Positions 16,679 to 24,306 of a DNA stretch of 64,000 nt are shown here, piece after piece. Where the stretch lies: positions 139,702-203,701 of the forward strand of contig NZ_JACJVQ010000005.1 of NCBI RefSeq assembly GCF_014212135.1. Direction: 5' to 3'. The first letter of the stretch is position 1, and each line of letters opens with the position of its first letter. The DNA comes from Cohnella thailandensis (GTDB lineage: Bacteria; Bacillota; Bacilli; Paenibacillales; Paenibacillaceae). The position numbers were made by a program, and so were the translations under genes. The notes under the pieces were generated by a model, which was not told where the DNA came from, did not search any database, and saw nothing but the letters and a program-made list of their open reading frames with translations.

Positions 16679-17255
16679 GCCGTTGATGACTTTTCTCCCG
16701 ACGTTTTACCGGGATATAACAGAATTTGTCGAGCTGACCGAGACGGAGGATGCAGAACTGGCTGCTCTGGAGAAGGCGGTTATTCGACTCTTCGACGATC
16801 AATTCGTTCTGACCAGCTCGGAGGAGGCGGTGAGGCGACGGGAGCGCATGCTGGAGATCGTCGCCGATCCTACGGCAGAGACATTAAATTTCAGAAGAAC
16901 GCGCATCATCAACCGATATACGACCAAGCCGCCTTTTACCGAGAGGTATCTTCAGCAAAAGCTCGATTTTATTGCCGGTGTGCCTGGACTCGTGCTTGTC
17001 GAAGTCGATCCGATCAGCTATGTGCTCGGAATCAGTGTCGGAGTTGAGAATGCGGCCGTGCTGCGAGAAATCGAGTACACGGTCAATCTGCTCCGGCCGG
17101 CGAATTTGATTTATCAACCTAAGACCTTCGTGGCAGAAAGGCTGGGGATCTCGGATCGGGCTTTCGCGATCGGACTTGAACGACGGACTAAACTGGGAAG
17201 CTGGCAAGTCGGCAAGACGCCATTTGCAATTCGAAGGGAGGCAATATCGCTATGA
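16671..17255 (+). CDS. xkdU: DUF2313 tail protein (XkdU, gpI-like)
   Basis: About 194 residues. The first part (LPTFYRDITEFVELTETEDA) and the QFVLTSSEEAVRRRERMLEI block fit the XkdU/YmfQ (DUF2313) family, which corresponds to the phage gpI protein that attaches tail fibres to the baseplate. The start is uncertain: TTG 16671 overlaps the xkdT stop, and ATG 16686 is an alternative that would shorten it by 5 residues. Its own stop overlaps the next ATG. Confidence 0.85.
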   Translation: MSEPLMTFLPTFYRDITEFVELTETEDAELAALEKAVIRLFDDQFVLTSSEEAVRRRERMLEIVADPTAETLNFRRTRIINRYTTKPPFTERYLQQKLDFIAGVPGLVLVEVDPISYVLGISVGVENAAVLREIEYTVNLLRPANLIYQPKTFVAERLGISDRAFAIGLERRTKLGSWQVGKTPFAIRREAISL

Positions 17256-17539
17256 TTGCTCAATCCTACCTGAACGAATTGACCGCATATACGAACGCGA
17301 AGATCGTCAAGGTCGTGCTGAACGATACGGTTGAGATCTCTAACTTTCTGTTTAAGGAGACGGCAGAGAACGTGTTGACGCTGGAATATCTCGTCCCAAT
17401 GGGGACCGTTGCCACGGTTTCGAAAATGGAACTTAAATCATCAACCGGCGCCGTGGTCAGCTCCCGAACGGTCAATGTGCCGATCGTGGAAGACACGATC
17501 ATGCGCCATGCAATAACCGTAGAGGAGGTATCGGCATAA
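17252..17539 (+). CDS. Small tail protein of unknown function
   Basis: 95 residues that are predicted mostly as beta strands (TNAKIVKVVLNDTVEISNFL; VLTLEYLVPMGTVATVSKME). It sits between xkdU and the fibre gene and overlaps both by 1-4 bases. Small proteins at this place in PBSX-like clusters are often conserved, but I know no verified function; it may be an adaptor between baseplate and fibre (inference from position only). Confidence 0.6.
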   Translation: MIAQSYLNELTAYTNAKIVKVVLNDTVEISNFLFKETAENVLTLEYLVPMGTVATVSKMELKSSTGAVVSSRTVNVPIVEDTIMRHAITVEEVSA

Positions 17540-20256
17540 TGGCCTACAACGGCAAAACAAACTGGCAATTCGGGGACACGGTTACGGAAACGGACCTTAA
17601 CCGAATCGAGCAAGGAATCAAGACTCTCGACCTGGACAAAGCCGGCTACGCGGATCTCAACGGAGCCATCCAAGCCAAATCGGTCGACGGCGCCGTGCGC
17701 GTCGCGACGACGGCCAACATTACGCTGTCAGGACTCCAGACGATCGACGGAGTCGCGTTGGCGGCAGGGGATCGGGTGCTTGTCAAGAATCAGACGACCG
17801 GCAGTCAGAACGGCATCTATGTCGCGTCAGCAAGTACTTGGACACGAGCCGCTGACGCCGATACAACGGCTAAGATCGCGGCCGGCATTAGAGTATACGT
17901 CCGCGAAGGAACAGTCTGCGGCGGCAAGACCTTTGACATGAGCAACACATCCGCTGTTACTCTAGGTACGACGGCCATAACCTTTGTACAGAGCAGTGGG
18001 GCAGGATCCGCCACGGATACGGTCATCGGCAGTCGCGCTATTAGCGACGCGACGGCTCCTACCGGTGACAGCGGTACTGTTACGACGCTGTTCGGCTGGC
18101 TGGCCAATATGATTAAATCGATTACTGGCGGGGCGACTTGGCGGACTGCACCACCAACAACGCTAACGTCAGCAAAATCCCATATTGACGCCACTACGGG
18201 TATTCATGGTGCGACGTCTTCCGCGGCCGCCAGCACGCTTATTCAGAGGGATGCATCTGGAAGAGCGCAAGTGGCTGCTCCTTCTGCGGCAGCAGACATT
18301 GCCCGTAAAGATACCGTTGATGCTGCTATTACTACAGCAGCTAATGACGCCACGACGAAGGCGAATGCGGTTCAAACGAACTTGACTACGCACTCTAACT
18401 TAACGGCTGCAAGTATCCACGGATCAACGGATGCAGCGACAGCGAGCCGACTCGTACATCGCGACTCGTCCGGACGTGCGAAATTCGCAGGCCCATTGGC
18501 GGACTCAGACGCTGCGACGAAGGGTTATGTCGATGAGACAAGCATGCCGACGCCGGTTCGTGTGGCGACTACGGCGAATATCACGCTCTCCGGAACGCAA
18601 ACGATCGACGGAATCGCCGTCGTTGCTGGCGACCGAGTCCTCGTTAAGAATCAGACGACCGGATCTCAAAACGGGATCTACACGGTCGCATCGGCAGCAT
18701 GGACTAGGGCCAACGATGCAGACACGGCGGCGAAACTCAAGTCGGGAATGCTTGTTCGTGTAGCCGAGGGGATGGCGAACGGAACGACGTCGTGGGGACT
18801 TACGACAACGGGGACAATCACGGTAGGAACGACGGCGCTCACATTCTCTCAAGCGGGAGCTCCTCCAGATGGAACGACGCTCGAGTTCTCGGGAAAAACG
18901 ATCCGGATCAAGGATGGGGGCATCACAGACGCCAAGATTGGCAATCGAACGATTAATGATGCAATAGCGGTCGGAACAACGGACACGGATACAGTGACGA
19001 ACCTTTTCTCGAAGATCGGGGCAATGATCAGAGCGGTCACTGGGAAGGCGGACTGGCATACGGCTCCGGCTATAAGTCTGGAGACGGTGAACAGCCGGCT
19101 TAATCAGGCTGTCAACACGACGAGTAGTCCGACATTCGAAGATATCAATGTGGTAACGGTACCAAAGCGTACAACCGACGCGTTTACTATTTGGGTCCGC
19201 CCGGATGGAAACGACGCTAACACAGGGTTTGCAAACACGGCTGCAGGGGCGAAAAAGACGATCGCAGGTGCAATCGCATCCATTCCCCAAATGGTTAACA
19301 ATACCGTGACCATTGATATTGCAGACGGCACGTACCCGGAACAGGTATGGATCGATGGGTTTCACGGTAAAGGCGGGTTTGAGATTGTCGGCAATGAGAC
19401 AACCCCAGCAAACGTCAAAATGAACGGCTGGATAGTTATCAATAATAGAATAAATATCAATATCAAAGGTATGACGAATGTTTCCACAAATAACAACGTA
19501 TATGCCGTTAGGTCTTACGTCCGATGTGTTCAATTCAATACCACTGTAAGCGCGACGGCTAACTTCGCTTTTGAAGCCGCAGAGGACGCTGTCGTAACTG
19601 CTGACAATTGTGTTATCAGTAATAGGCAGGCGGCATTCAGAGCGATAGGTCCGGGATCTCATGTATACGGATATAATTGCACAGGTTCGGGTAATGCCAG
19701 CACGATATACGCACAAAGTGGGGGCCGAGTTGACACAAACGGAAACGTACCGACTGCAACAGGAGCCGACTGGATTGACCGGGGTATTGCCAACCGAGGG
19801 TTTGGTGTTCTCAATCCTTGGGGAGAAAACACGAGGGATTATAGACCTGCGGCTAGGGGGAAAGTTTCGGCGATTCAAAATTTCCCTACAGGTACTTGGA
19901 CGAAAGTGGCGTACGCCTTTGAGGAATACGATCATTTAGGCAACTACGACGCAACTCTATCGCGGTTTACAGTGCCTCAAGCAGGTATTTATCAGGTTCA
20001 TGCCGGTATTGGTTTAGCACCGAATGTTTCAGGGGTGGAGTACGTTCTAAAAATATTTTTGAACAACTCTGCCGATCGAACATTAAATCATATGCGTCCC
20101 GGCTCTTCTGGTGCAGTAACAATTGCAGGATCAGGAACCATACGGCTTCTCGCAGGGGACTTCTTGGAAATTTATCTGATTCATCAACTAGGAAGCACCC
20201 TGCCTAGTTATCAAGATGGAACAACAGGCTTTTTCGAAGTTGTTCGAATCGCCTAG
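17539..20256 (+). CDS. Tail fibre / receptor-binding protein, modular
   Basis: 905 residues. The N-terminus (NGKTNWQFGDTVTETDLNRI) is the usual baseplate-attachment sequence of Firmicutes fibres. Then come duplicated modules: VRVATTANITLSG...AGDRVLVKNQTTGSQNGIY at ~53 and again at ~340, an ~HGATSS...DASGRAQ / HGSTDA...DSSGRAK pair, and a TDTVIGSRAI / TDAKIGNRTI pair. Residues ~548-740 look like a right-handed parallel beta-helix (VRPDGNDANTGFANTA, VTIDIADGTYPEQVWIDG). Residues ~768-905 resemble a C1q/TNF-like trimer head (FTVPQAGIYQVHAGIGLA). DNA of the last third is clearly AT-richer. It should decide which cells the particle binds. Confidence 0.85.
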   Translation: MAYNGKTNWQFGDTVTETDLNRIEQGIKTLDLDKAGYADLNGAIQAKSVDGAVRVATTANITLSGLQTIDGVALAAGDRVLVKNQTTGSQNGIYVASASTWTRAADADTTAKIAAGIRVYVREGTVCGGKTFDMSNTSAVTLGTTAITFVQSSGAGSATDTVIGSRAISDATAPTGDSGTVTTLFGWLANMIKSITGGATWRTAPPTTLTSAKSHIDATTGIHGATSSAAASTLIQRDASGRAQVAAPSAAADIARKDTVDAAITTAANDATTKANAVQTNLTTHSNLTAASIHGSTDAATASRLVHRDSSGRAKFAGPLADSDAATKGYVDETSMPTPVRVATTANITLSGTQTIDGIAVVAGDRVLVKNQTTGSQNGIYTVASAAWTRANDADTAAKLKSGMLVRVAEGMANGTTSWGLTTTGTITVGTTALTFSQAGAPPDGTTLEFSGKTIRIKDGGITDAKIGNRTINDAIAVGTTDTDTVTNLFSKIGAMIRAVTGKADWHTAPAISLETVNSRLNQAVNTTSSPTFEDINVVTVPKRTTDAFTIWVRPDGNDANTGFANTAAGAKKTIAGAIASIPQMVNNTVTIDIADGTYPEQVWIDGFHGKGGFEIVGNETTPANVKMNGWIVINNRININIKGMTNVSTNNNVYAVRSYVRCVQFNTTVSATANFAFEAAEDAVVTADNCVISNRQAAFRAIGPGSHVYGYNCTGSGNASTIYAQSGGRVDTNGNVPTATGADWIDRGIANRGFGVLNPWGENTRDYRPAARGKVSAIQNFPTGTWTKVAYAFEEYDHLGNYDATLSRFTVPQAGIYQVHAGIGLAPNVSGVEYVLKIFLNNSADRTLNHMRPGSSGAVTIAGSGTIRLLAGDFLEIYLIHQLGSTLPSYQDGTTGFFEVVRIA

Positions 20257-20274
20257 ACAGGAGGTGCTTAAGAG

Positions 20275-20886
20275 ATGAACCTAGCACTAGCAATCATGTA
20301 TCTTTATCCGCAAGCGAATCCGCTTTACGACTTCATAGCGAAAGACGACGGCCCAATGTTTCACCTAATAGTGGACGAGCATCCTACGAAGCAGGTGCTT
20401 CTACCCGATGCCGAGGGGGCAGATCCGGAAGACTGGATCGAGGGCGTTCACTTCGAATATCGGAAGAAAAACCCAAGCGAGATGACCGAGGGCGTAGAGT
20501 TTGAATGGCTCCCCAGCGTGCCATATATCGCAACTTGGAACGTGAAAGATGCGAACGGAAACGACGTCCCGCAGCCGACCGAGCAGGAGCTTCAAGCCGC
20601 ATGGGAAGCCTATCAGGCACTACCGATTCCTAAGACTCCGGAGGAACTGGAGGAAGAACGCCTCCAGACGCTTGAAACGAATACCGACGCGGCGTTACTT
20701 GGTGTCGCTGACGCCTACGAGCAGCAACTCTCGGCCAGCGCTACACAGGAGGAGCAGAATATCACGGCTATGCTGGGGCTTACGGAGGTTTACGAACTGG
20801 CTATGCTGCAACAAGCAGTCATTGAGCAGTTGCAAGCGAAGATCGCTCAACTGGAAGCCAGCCAAGCAACAGGAGGTGCAGCATGA
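20275..20886 (+). CDS. Tail fibre accessory protein (XkdW-like)
   Basis: 203 residues. The N-terminal MNLALAIMYLYPQANPLYDF and the repeated EGVHFEYRKK / EGVEFEWLPSVPY blocks resemble XkdW, encoded next to the PBSX fibre. The C-terminal ~80 residues are helical and likely a coiled coil (YEQQLSASATQEEQNITAML; LQQAVIEQLQAKIAQLEAS). It may be a fibre component or assembly protein. It has its own AGGAGGTG site and overlaps the following microprotein gene by ATGA. Confidence 0.7.
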   Translation: MNLALAIMYLYPQANPLYDFIAKDDGPMFHLIVDEHPTKQVLLPDAEGADPEDWIEGVHFEYRKKNPSEMTEGVEFEWLPSVPYIATWNVKDANGNDVPQPTEQELQAAWEAYQALPIPKTPEELEEERLQTLETNTDAALLGVADAYEQQLSASATQEEQNITAMLGLTEVYELAMLQQAVIEQLQAKIAQLEASQATGGAA

Positions 20887-20987
20887 TTCAGGTATATGCA
20901 ACGCTGATTAGAAAAGGACTTAAAACCATCGAGGATGTTCCGCAAGTCATTCGAGCGGAAGTACAAGCTTTGATAAACAATGTTTAG
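20883..20987 (+). CDS. CD1375/XkdX-like microprotein (first copy)
   Basis: 34 residues (MIQVYATLIRKGLKTIEDVP then QVIRAEVQALINNV). The start overlaps the upstream stop and AGGAGGTG is 6 nt away, so it is surely translated. The pattern VYxTLIxKGxKTIxDVPxxxRxxVQ is that of tiny proteins encoded after phage fibre genes in Firmicutes (CD1375 and XkdX type). The role is unknown. A related 45-residue gene follows 49 bases downstream. Confidence 0.75.
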   Translation: MIQVYATLIRKGLKTIEDVPQVIRAEVQALINNV

Positions 20988-20988
20988 G

Positions 20989-21018
20989 GGAGCCGTGATC
21001 TGGCTCTTTCTTTATTTC
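20989..21018 (+). terminator. Weak terminator-like hairpin
   Basis: GGAGCC (20989-20994) pairs with GGCTCT (21002-21007, one G-U pair), followed by TTCTTTATTT. It stands just after the first microprotein stop and may attenuate rather than end transcription. Confidence 0.4.
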
Positions 21019-21036
21019 CTGAGAGGGGAAGTCACC

Positions 21037-21174
21037 GTGGTCAAAATATACACAACTCTGATTGTTAAAGTCTACAAATCTTTCAATCAGGTTCCTGTCA
21101 ACTTGCGACCGGAAGTAAAAGACGAACTGGAAGCCCTTGGTCTCGGAACATACGGAAAGCCGCTCGCTGCATAA
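21037..21174 (+). CDS. CD1375/XkdX-like microprotein (second copy)
   Basis: 45 residues from GTG 21037 after GAGAGGGG. MVKIYTTLIVKVYKSFNQVP then NLRPEVKDELEALG aligns with the first microprotein at VYxTLI, the VP pair and the RxEV segment, so the two are diverged paralogues. An alternative start at ATG 20980 would run through the intervening hairpin and add a non-homologous extension; I reject it. Function unknown. Confidence 0.65.
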   Translation: MVKIYTTLIVKVYKSFNQVPVNLRPEVKDELEALGLGTYGKPLAA

Positions 21175-21194
21175 TCGCAAACGTTTGGGAATTT

Positions 21195-21226
21195 GAGGTC
21201 GGCCGATGGTCCGGCCTCTTTATTTT
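21195..21226 (+). terminator. Terminator-like hairpin before the lysis genes
   Basis: GAGGTCGG (21195-21202) pairs with CCGGCCTC (21211-21218) with one T-G pair, followed by TTTATTTT. It separates particle genes from holin and lysin and could reduce or delay lysis gene expression (inference). Confidence 0.6.
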
Positions 21227-21239
21227 CAGGAGGGAAACC

Positions 21240-21746
21240 ATGCAACGCTTTATTAAGTCACTAATGAGCCTCGATACATTAGCCAAGCCAATGAACGGAG
21301 TGATCGCAACCATGGGGGCATTCATTTCTCCGATCATCGAATATGTTACATCCAGCGGTAAGTTCTGGGCATATCTTTTTTTCATTGCGATCGTAGCGGC
21401 AGACTGGTTAGCAGGAATAACTGCAGCAAAGAAGACTGAATCTTATCGCAGCGAATATGGCCAAACGGGAGTGCTCCGGACGATATTCCTCGCCTTCATC
21501 CCCTTTATTGGGATGCTGCTGGACAAAATGGCTTCAACAATCTTTTTTATTGATCAGCCCGGCGTCGCTTTCTACGGACTAACGCTGATGCTTGCCTACC
21601 ATAGTTGGGAGAGCATGACGGCCAATTGCGCTCGAGCTGGTTGGGATAAATGGATTCCTAAGTCTGTCCTCAATTACGTTGCCTCCGAGATTAAGGCCAA
21701 AGCAGAGAGAGCTGCCAATATTAAGGGGGAGGGGAAGAATGGCTAA
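21240..21746 (+). CDS. Phage holin (TcdE/holin_4 type)
   Basis: 168 residues with three hydrophobic stretches (PMNGVIATMGAFISPIIEYV; YLFFIAIVAADWLAGITAAK; LRTIFLAFIPFIGMLLDKMA) and a positively charged C-terminus. The AADWLAGITAAK motif is typical of the phage_holin_4/TcdE family, which forms holes in the cytoplasmic membrane. The ATG follows CAGGAGGG. It overlaps the lysin gene by 8 bases, forming a two-gene lysis cassette that would free the particles. Confidence 0.9.
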   Translation: MQRFIKSLMSLDTLAKPMNGVIATMGAFISPIIEYVTSSGKFWAYLFFIAIVAADWLAGITAAKKTESYRSEYGQTGVLRTIFLAFIPFIGMLLDKMASTIFFIDQPGVAFYGLTLMLAYHSWESMTANCARAGWDKWIPKSVLNYVASEIKAKAERAANIKGEGKNG

Positions 21747-22497
21747 AGTCTACTACAGCCAAGAAGATCTCCGCTGGAAAAACACGCCATACACGAACCG
21801 CAACGACCCGACACAGACTATCGGAACATCCGCATGCGGGCCCACGTGCTTCGCGATGGCAGCGAGTTCGCTTCTAGGCAAATCGATCCTCCCTACGGAG
21901 GCGGCCAAGTTTGCGGTAGACAATGATTTTCGAACGGACGATCAAGGGACGAAATGGACCTACTTCGCCGCGGCAGCCAAGAAATACGGTCTTGCGTGCG
22001 AACAGACGGGAACGATGGAAACCGTAAAAGCAGCGCTCGCTACAGGAGCCCTAGTCGTGGCCTCGATGCGATCCGGGCATTTCACGGCTGGCGGTCATTA
22101 CATTCTGCTCGTCGGCATCGGAGGGGGATGGTTCGACGTATACGATCCAAACCAAGATAACCGGAAATACGGCTCGGACGGATTGATCGACCAGGGGGTT
22201 AAAGACGACGGGAAGGTTCGGGCGAAAGAGTCGGTTATACGCAACGAGGCTCGGCAATTTTGGATCATCAACAAACCCGTTATCGAGGAGGAAGAGCAGC
22301 CTATGATAGCAGCGGAAAAAAATGAATTCGAGGAACTTACGTCCCGGGTGGAGGCCCTGGAGAAGAAGATCGAAGCTCCGGCGTGGTTCCTGAAGGAATT
22401 CGGGTCCGGTAATCTTAACGGGCTTATCAGCGAACCGAAGTTTACGTCCGAAGGATGGAGAGTGCTATCGGTCGCATTGCGAGCGATAAAGAAATAA
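21739..22497 (+). CDS. C39-like cysteine peptidase, probable lysin
   Basis: 252 residues. Residues ~1-185 fit a papain-like C39_2 peptidase: Cys33 in TSACGPTCFAM, His120 in GGHYILLVG and Asp136 in VYDPN. A linker rich in Glu follows, then a coiled coil (EFEELTSRVEALEKKIE) and a C-terminal ~40 residues (WFLKEFGSGNLNGLISEPKF). No signal peptide. Location after the holin, where PBSX has an amidase, argues that it cuts peptidoglycan cross-links or peptides for release; peptidase activity on another target is possible. ATG 21739 follows GGGGAGGGG and overlaps the holin. Confidence 0.8.
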   Translation: MAKVYYSQEDLRWKNTPYTNRNDPTQTIGTSACGPTCFAMAASSLLGKSILPTEAAKFAVDNDFRTDDQGTKWTYFAAAAKKYGLACEQTGTMETVKAALATGALVVASMRSGHFTAGGHYILLVGIGGGWFDVYDPNQDNRKYGSDGLIDQGVKDDGKVRAKESVIRNEARQFWIINKPVIEEEEQPMIAAEKNEFEELTSRVEALEKKIEAPAWFLKEFGSGNLNGLISEPKFTSEGWRVLSVALRAIKK

Positions 22498-22499
22498 GG

Positions 22500-22531
22500 A
22501 GCCCGAGGACTTCGGTTCTCGGGCTTTTTTG
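22500..22531 (+). terminator. Strong terminator at the end of the tail locus
   Basis: AGCCCGAG (22500-22507) pairs perfectly with CTCGGGCT (22518-22525), followed by six T. It marks the end of the phage-tail operon. Confidence 0.92.
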
Positions 22532-22750
22532 TTTGGTTTTGTCGAACGATTGCCACCAATATATAGAAGGATGATTTAGAGTTTCAAATGGAGGGCCAGC
22601 ACCAACTTTACGACTTCGAAAGGGCGGGTTAATTTTAGCGACAAAGCACCTCAGACATTGCAAGCCTAGCGTTTTCAATTTGACTTTCTTCGTAGGCTCA
22701 AAAGTGTTCTTGTTGTTTAATCGCGATTCTTTACCAAAGGGAGCATACAT
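22532..22750. other. AT-rich intergenic stretch right of the tail locus
   Basis: Nothing coding is seen here. The DNA is visibly AT-richer than the chromosome around it. It probably holds the promoter for the following small gene and may contain the right border of the imported element; I find no clear attachment repeat. Confidence 0.4.
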
Positions 22751-23002
22751 ATGGAGATATTAAATTGGATGGAGCCCTCGATCGATTGCGCGTTCGAAAA
22801 GGCTTATTCAGCTGCGGAAGACTCACACTCTGCCATAAACGATGAAATCAATGCCGTATTGGCTGAAATAAAAGAATTGTTCGTTTCCTCCGAATTGAAG
22901 TTGATTTATAAATTAGAAGATTTAATCAACGATCGAGTAGCCCTTATCTCGAAAGGGACTTATCGTCAAGGCTTTAAGGATGCCTATCGTATTTTCAAAT
23001 GA
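22751..23002 (+). CDS. Small AT-rich hypothetical protein next to the tail locus
   Basis: 83 residues, acidic and helical (FEKAYSAAEDSHSAINDEIN; ELKLIYKLEDLINDRVALIS), no signal peptide or membrane segment. ATG 22751 has AAGGGAG at good spacing, so expression is credible. I do not recognise the family. Base composition is far from the neighbours: a hand count of 22861-22920 gives 18 G/C in 60. It lies just past the lysis-module terminator, a place where prophages carry independently expressed cargo genes, and could be cargo or an immunity factor (speculative). Confidence 0.55.
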   Translation: MEILNWMEPSIDCAFEKAYSAAEDSHSAINDEINAVLAEIKELFVSSELKLIYKLEDLINDRVALISKGTYRQGFKDAYRIFK

Positions 23003-23154
23003 AATCGAGCTCTTCTTAGGTCGCATTCTCTATCCTTACCATACCGACGGGCTTCAATCCTAGATTTATTTCGATGTTCAAGTTACAATTAAATACGGAT
23101 TTATTCGGCCAAGCCCGGACAAGACTCCGGGAAGCTTATCGAGAGGAGCCAGCC

Positions 23155-24276
23155 ATGCTGAAGATCGGATCGCACGTATCGTTCTCGGACCAAGGACTGC
23201 TGACCGCGACGAAGGAAGCTTTGACTTACGGATCCAGTACTTTCATGATTTACACGGGAGCACCGCAGAATACCAGACGCAAACCGATCGAGGATCTATT
23301 CATAGACGAAGGCAAACAATTGATGGCCCAGAACGGGATCGGGGAGATCGTCGTCCATGCGCCGTACATCATCAATCTGGGTTCTTATAAGGCGTCGACG
23401 TTCGATCTGGCCGTGACCTTCCTGCAGGAAGAGATTCGCCGGACCCACCGGATCGGCGTTCGCAACATCGTGCTCCACCCCGGTGCGTATACCGAGAAGG
23501 ACCCCGAGTACGGGATCGCCAGAATCGCCGAAGGCCTGAACGAGGTTCTGTCCGGAACGCGGGAGACCGAGGTCAATATCGCGCTCGAGACGATGGCGGG
23601 CAAAGGGACCGAGATCGGCCGCAGCTTCGAGGAGATCGCCTCCATTATCGATCAGGTAGAGGATAACCATCGCCTGACCGTCTGCATGGATACCTGTCAC
23701 ATGCACGATGCCGGCTACGACCTCGTGAACGACATCGACGGCGTCCTGAAGCTCTTCGACCAGATCGTCGGACTGGACCGCGTGGCGGTCGTCCACGTGA
23801 ACGACAGCAAGAACCCGCGAGGAGCGGCGAAGGACCGTCACTCTCCGATCGGCTCCGGCTATATCGGCTTCGAAGGGATTCATAACGTCGTTCATCACGA
23901 GGCGCTCCAAGGCCGTCCGTTTATTTTGGAAACCCCATGGATCGGTCAAAAAGAAAGGCCGATGTACGAAGCGGAGATCGCGCTGCTGCGAGGGGACGTG
24001 GAGGAGAGATTCGGCGGCGAGTTCCTGGAAGACGTCGAGCGCATTCACTACTTCTTCGAGAAGGAGGTCATCGTTCCCCGGCTGTACGTTCTGGATACAT
24101 GGGAGCTGCTGAAGAACGATGCCAAAGCGAAGAAAGCCGACCCGCGCGAGCCGATGGACCGTCTCTACGACCTCTTGCTGGCGAATTCCGTCCTGTCCGC
24201 CGATTATTCGGAAGAGCAAGTGAACCAGCGTTTGACCGTCGCCCTGGCCGGCAAAGATGTGCTGGCCAAGCTGTAA
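23155..24276 (+). CDS. nfo: Deoxyribonuclease IV (AP endonuclease) with C-terminal extension
   Basis: 373 residues. The TIM-barrel AP endonuclease family 2 is clear: [23 protein letters not shown], the metal ligands in [52 protein letters not shown] and FILETPW. It cuts DNA at abasic sites in base excision repair. Family members are about 280-300 residues; here an additional ~80 residues follow the barrel ([19 protein letters not shown]...), in frame. ATG 23155 follows GAGAGGAG; an upstream ATG at 23074 lacks a site. B. subtilis YqfS is the equivalent. Confidence 0.92.
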   Translation: MLKIGSHVSFSDQGLLTATKEALTYGSSTFMIYTGAPQNTRRKPIEDLFIDEGKQLMAQNGIGEIVVHAPYIINLGSYKASTFDLAVTFLQEEIRRTHRIGVRNIVLHPGAYTEKDPEYGIARIAEGLNEVLSGTRETEVNIALETMAGKGTEIGRSFEEIASIIDQVEDNHRLTVCMDTCHMHDAGYDLVNDIDGVLKLFDQIVGLDRVAVVHVNDSKNPRGAAKDRHSPIGSGYIGFEGIHNVVHHEALQGRPFILETPWIGQKERPMYEAEIALLRGDVEERFGGEFLEDVERIHYFFEKEVIVPRLYVLDTWELLKNDAKAKKADPREPMDRLYDLLLANSVLSADYSEEQVNQRLTVALAGKDVLAKL

Positions 24277-24306
24277 TCTGGTATATCCGAGAGGAAGAAG
24301 TCAAGA

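Noticed and set aside
17539..18600. Pseudogene or assembly duplication in the fibre gene
   Set aside because: The repeated modules are diverged and in frame, as in many phage fibres.
22532..22750. Prophage attachment site next to the tail locus
   Set aside because: I could not find a matching direct repeat on the left side near 6121-6188, and no integrase or tRNA gene is present.
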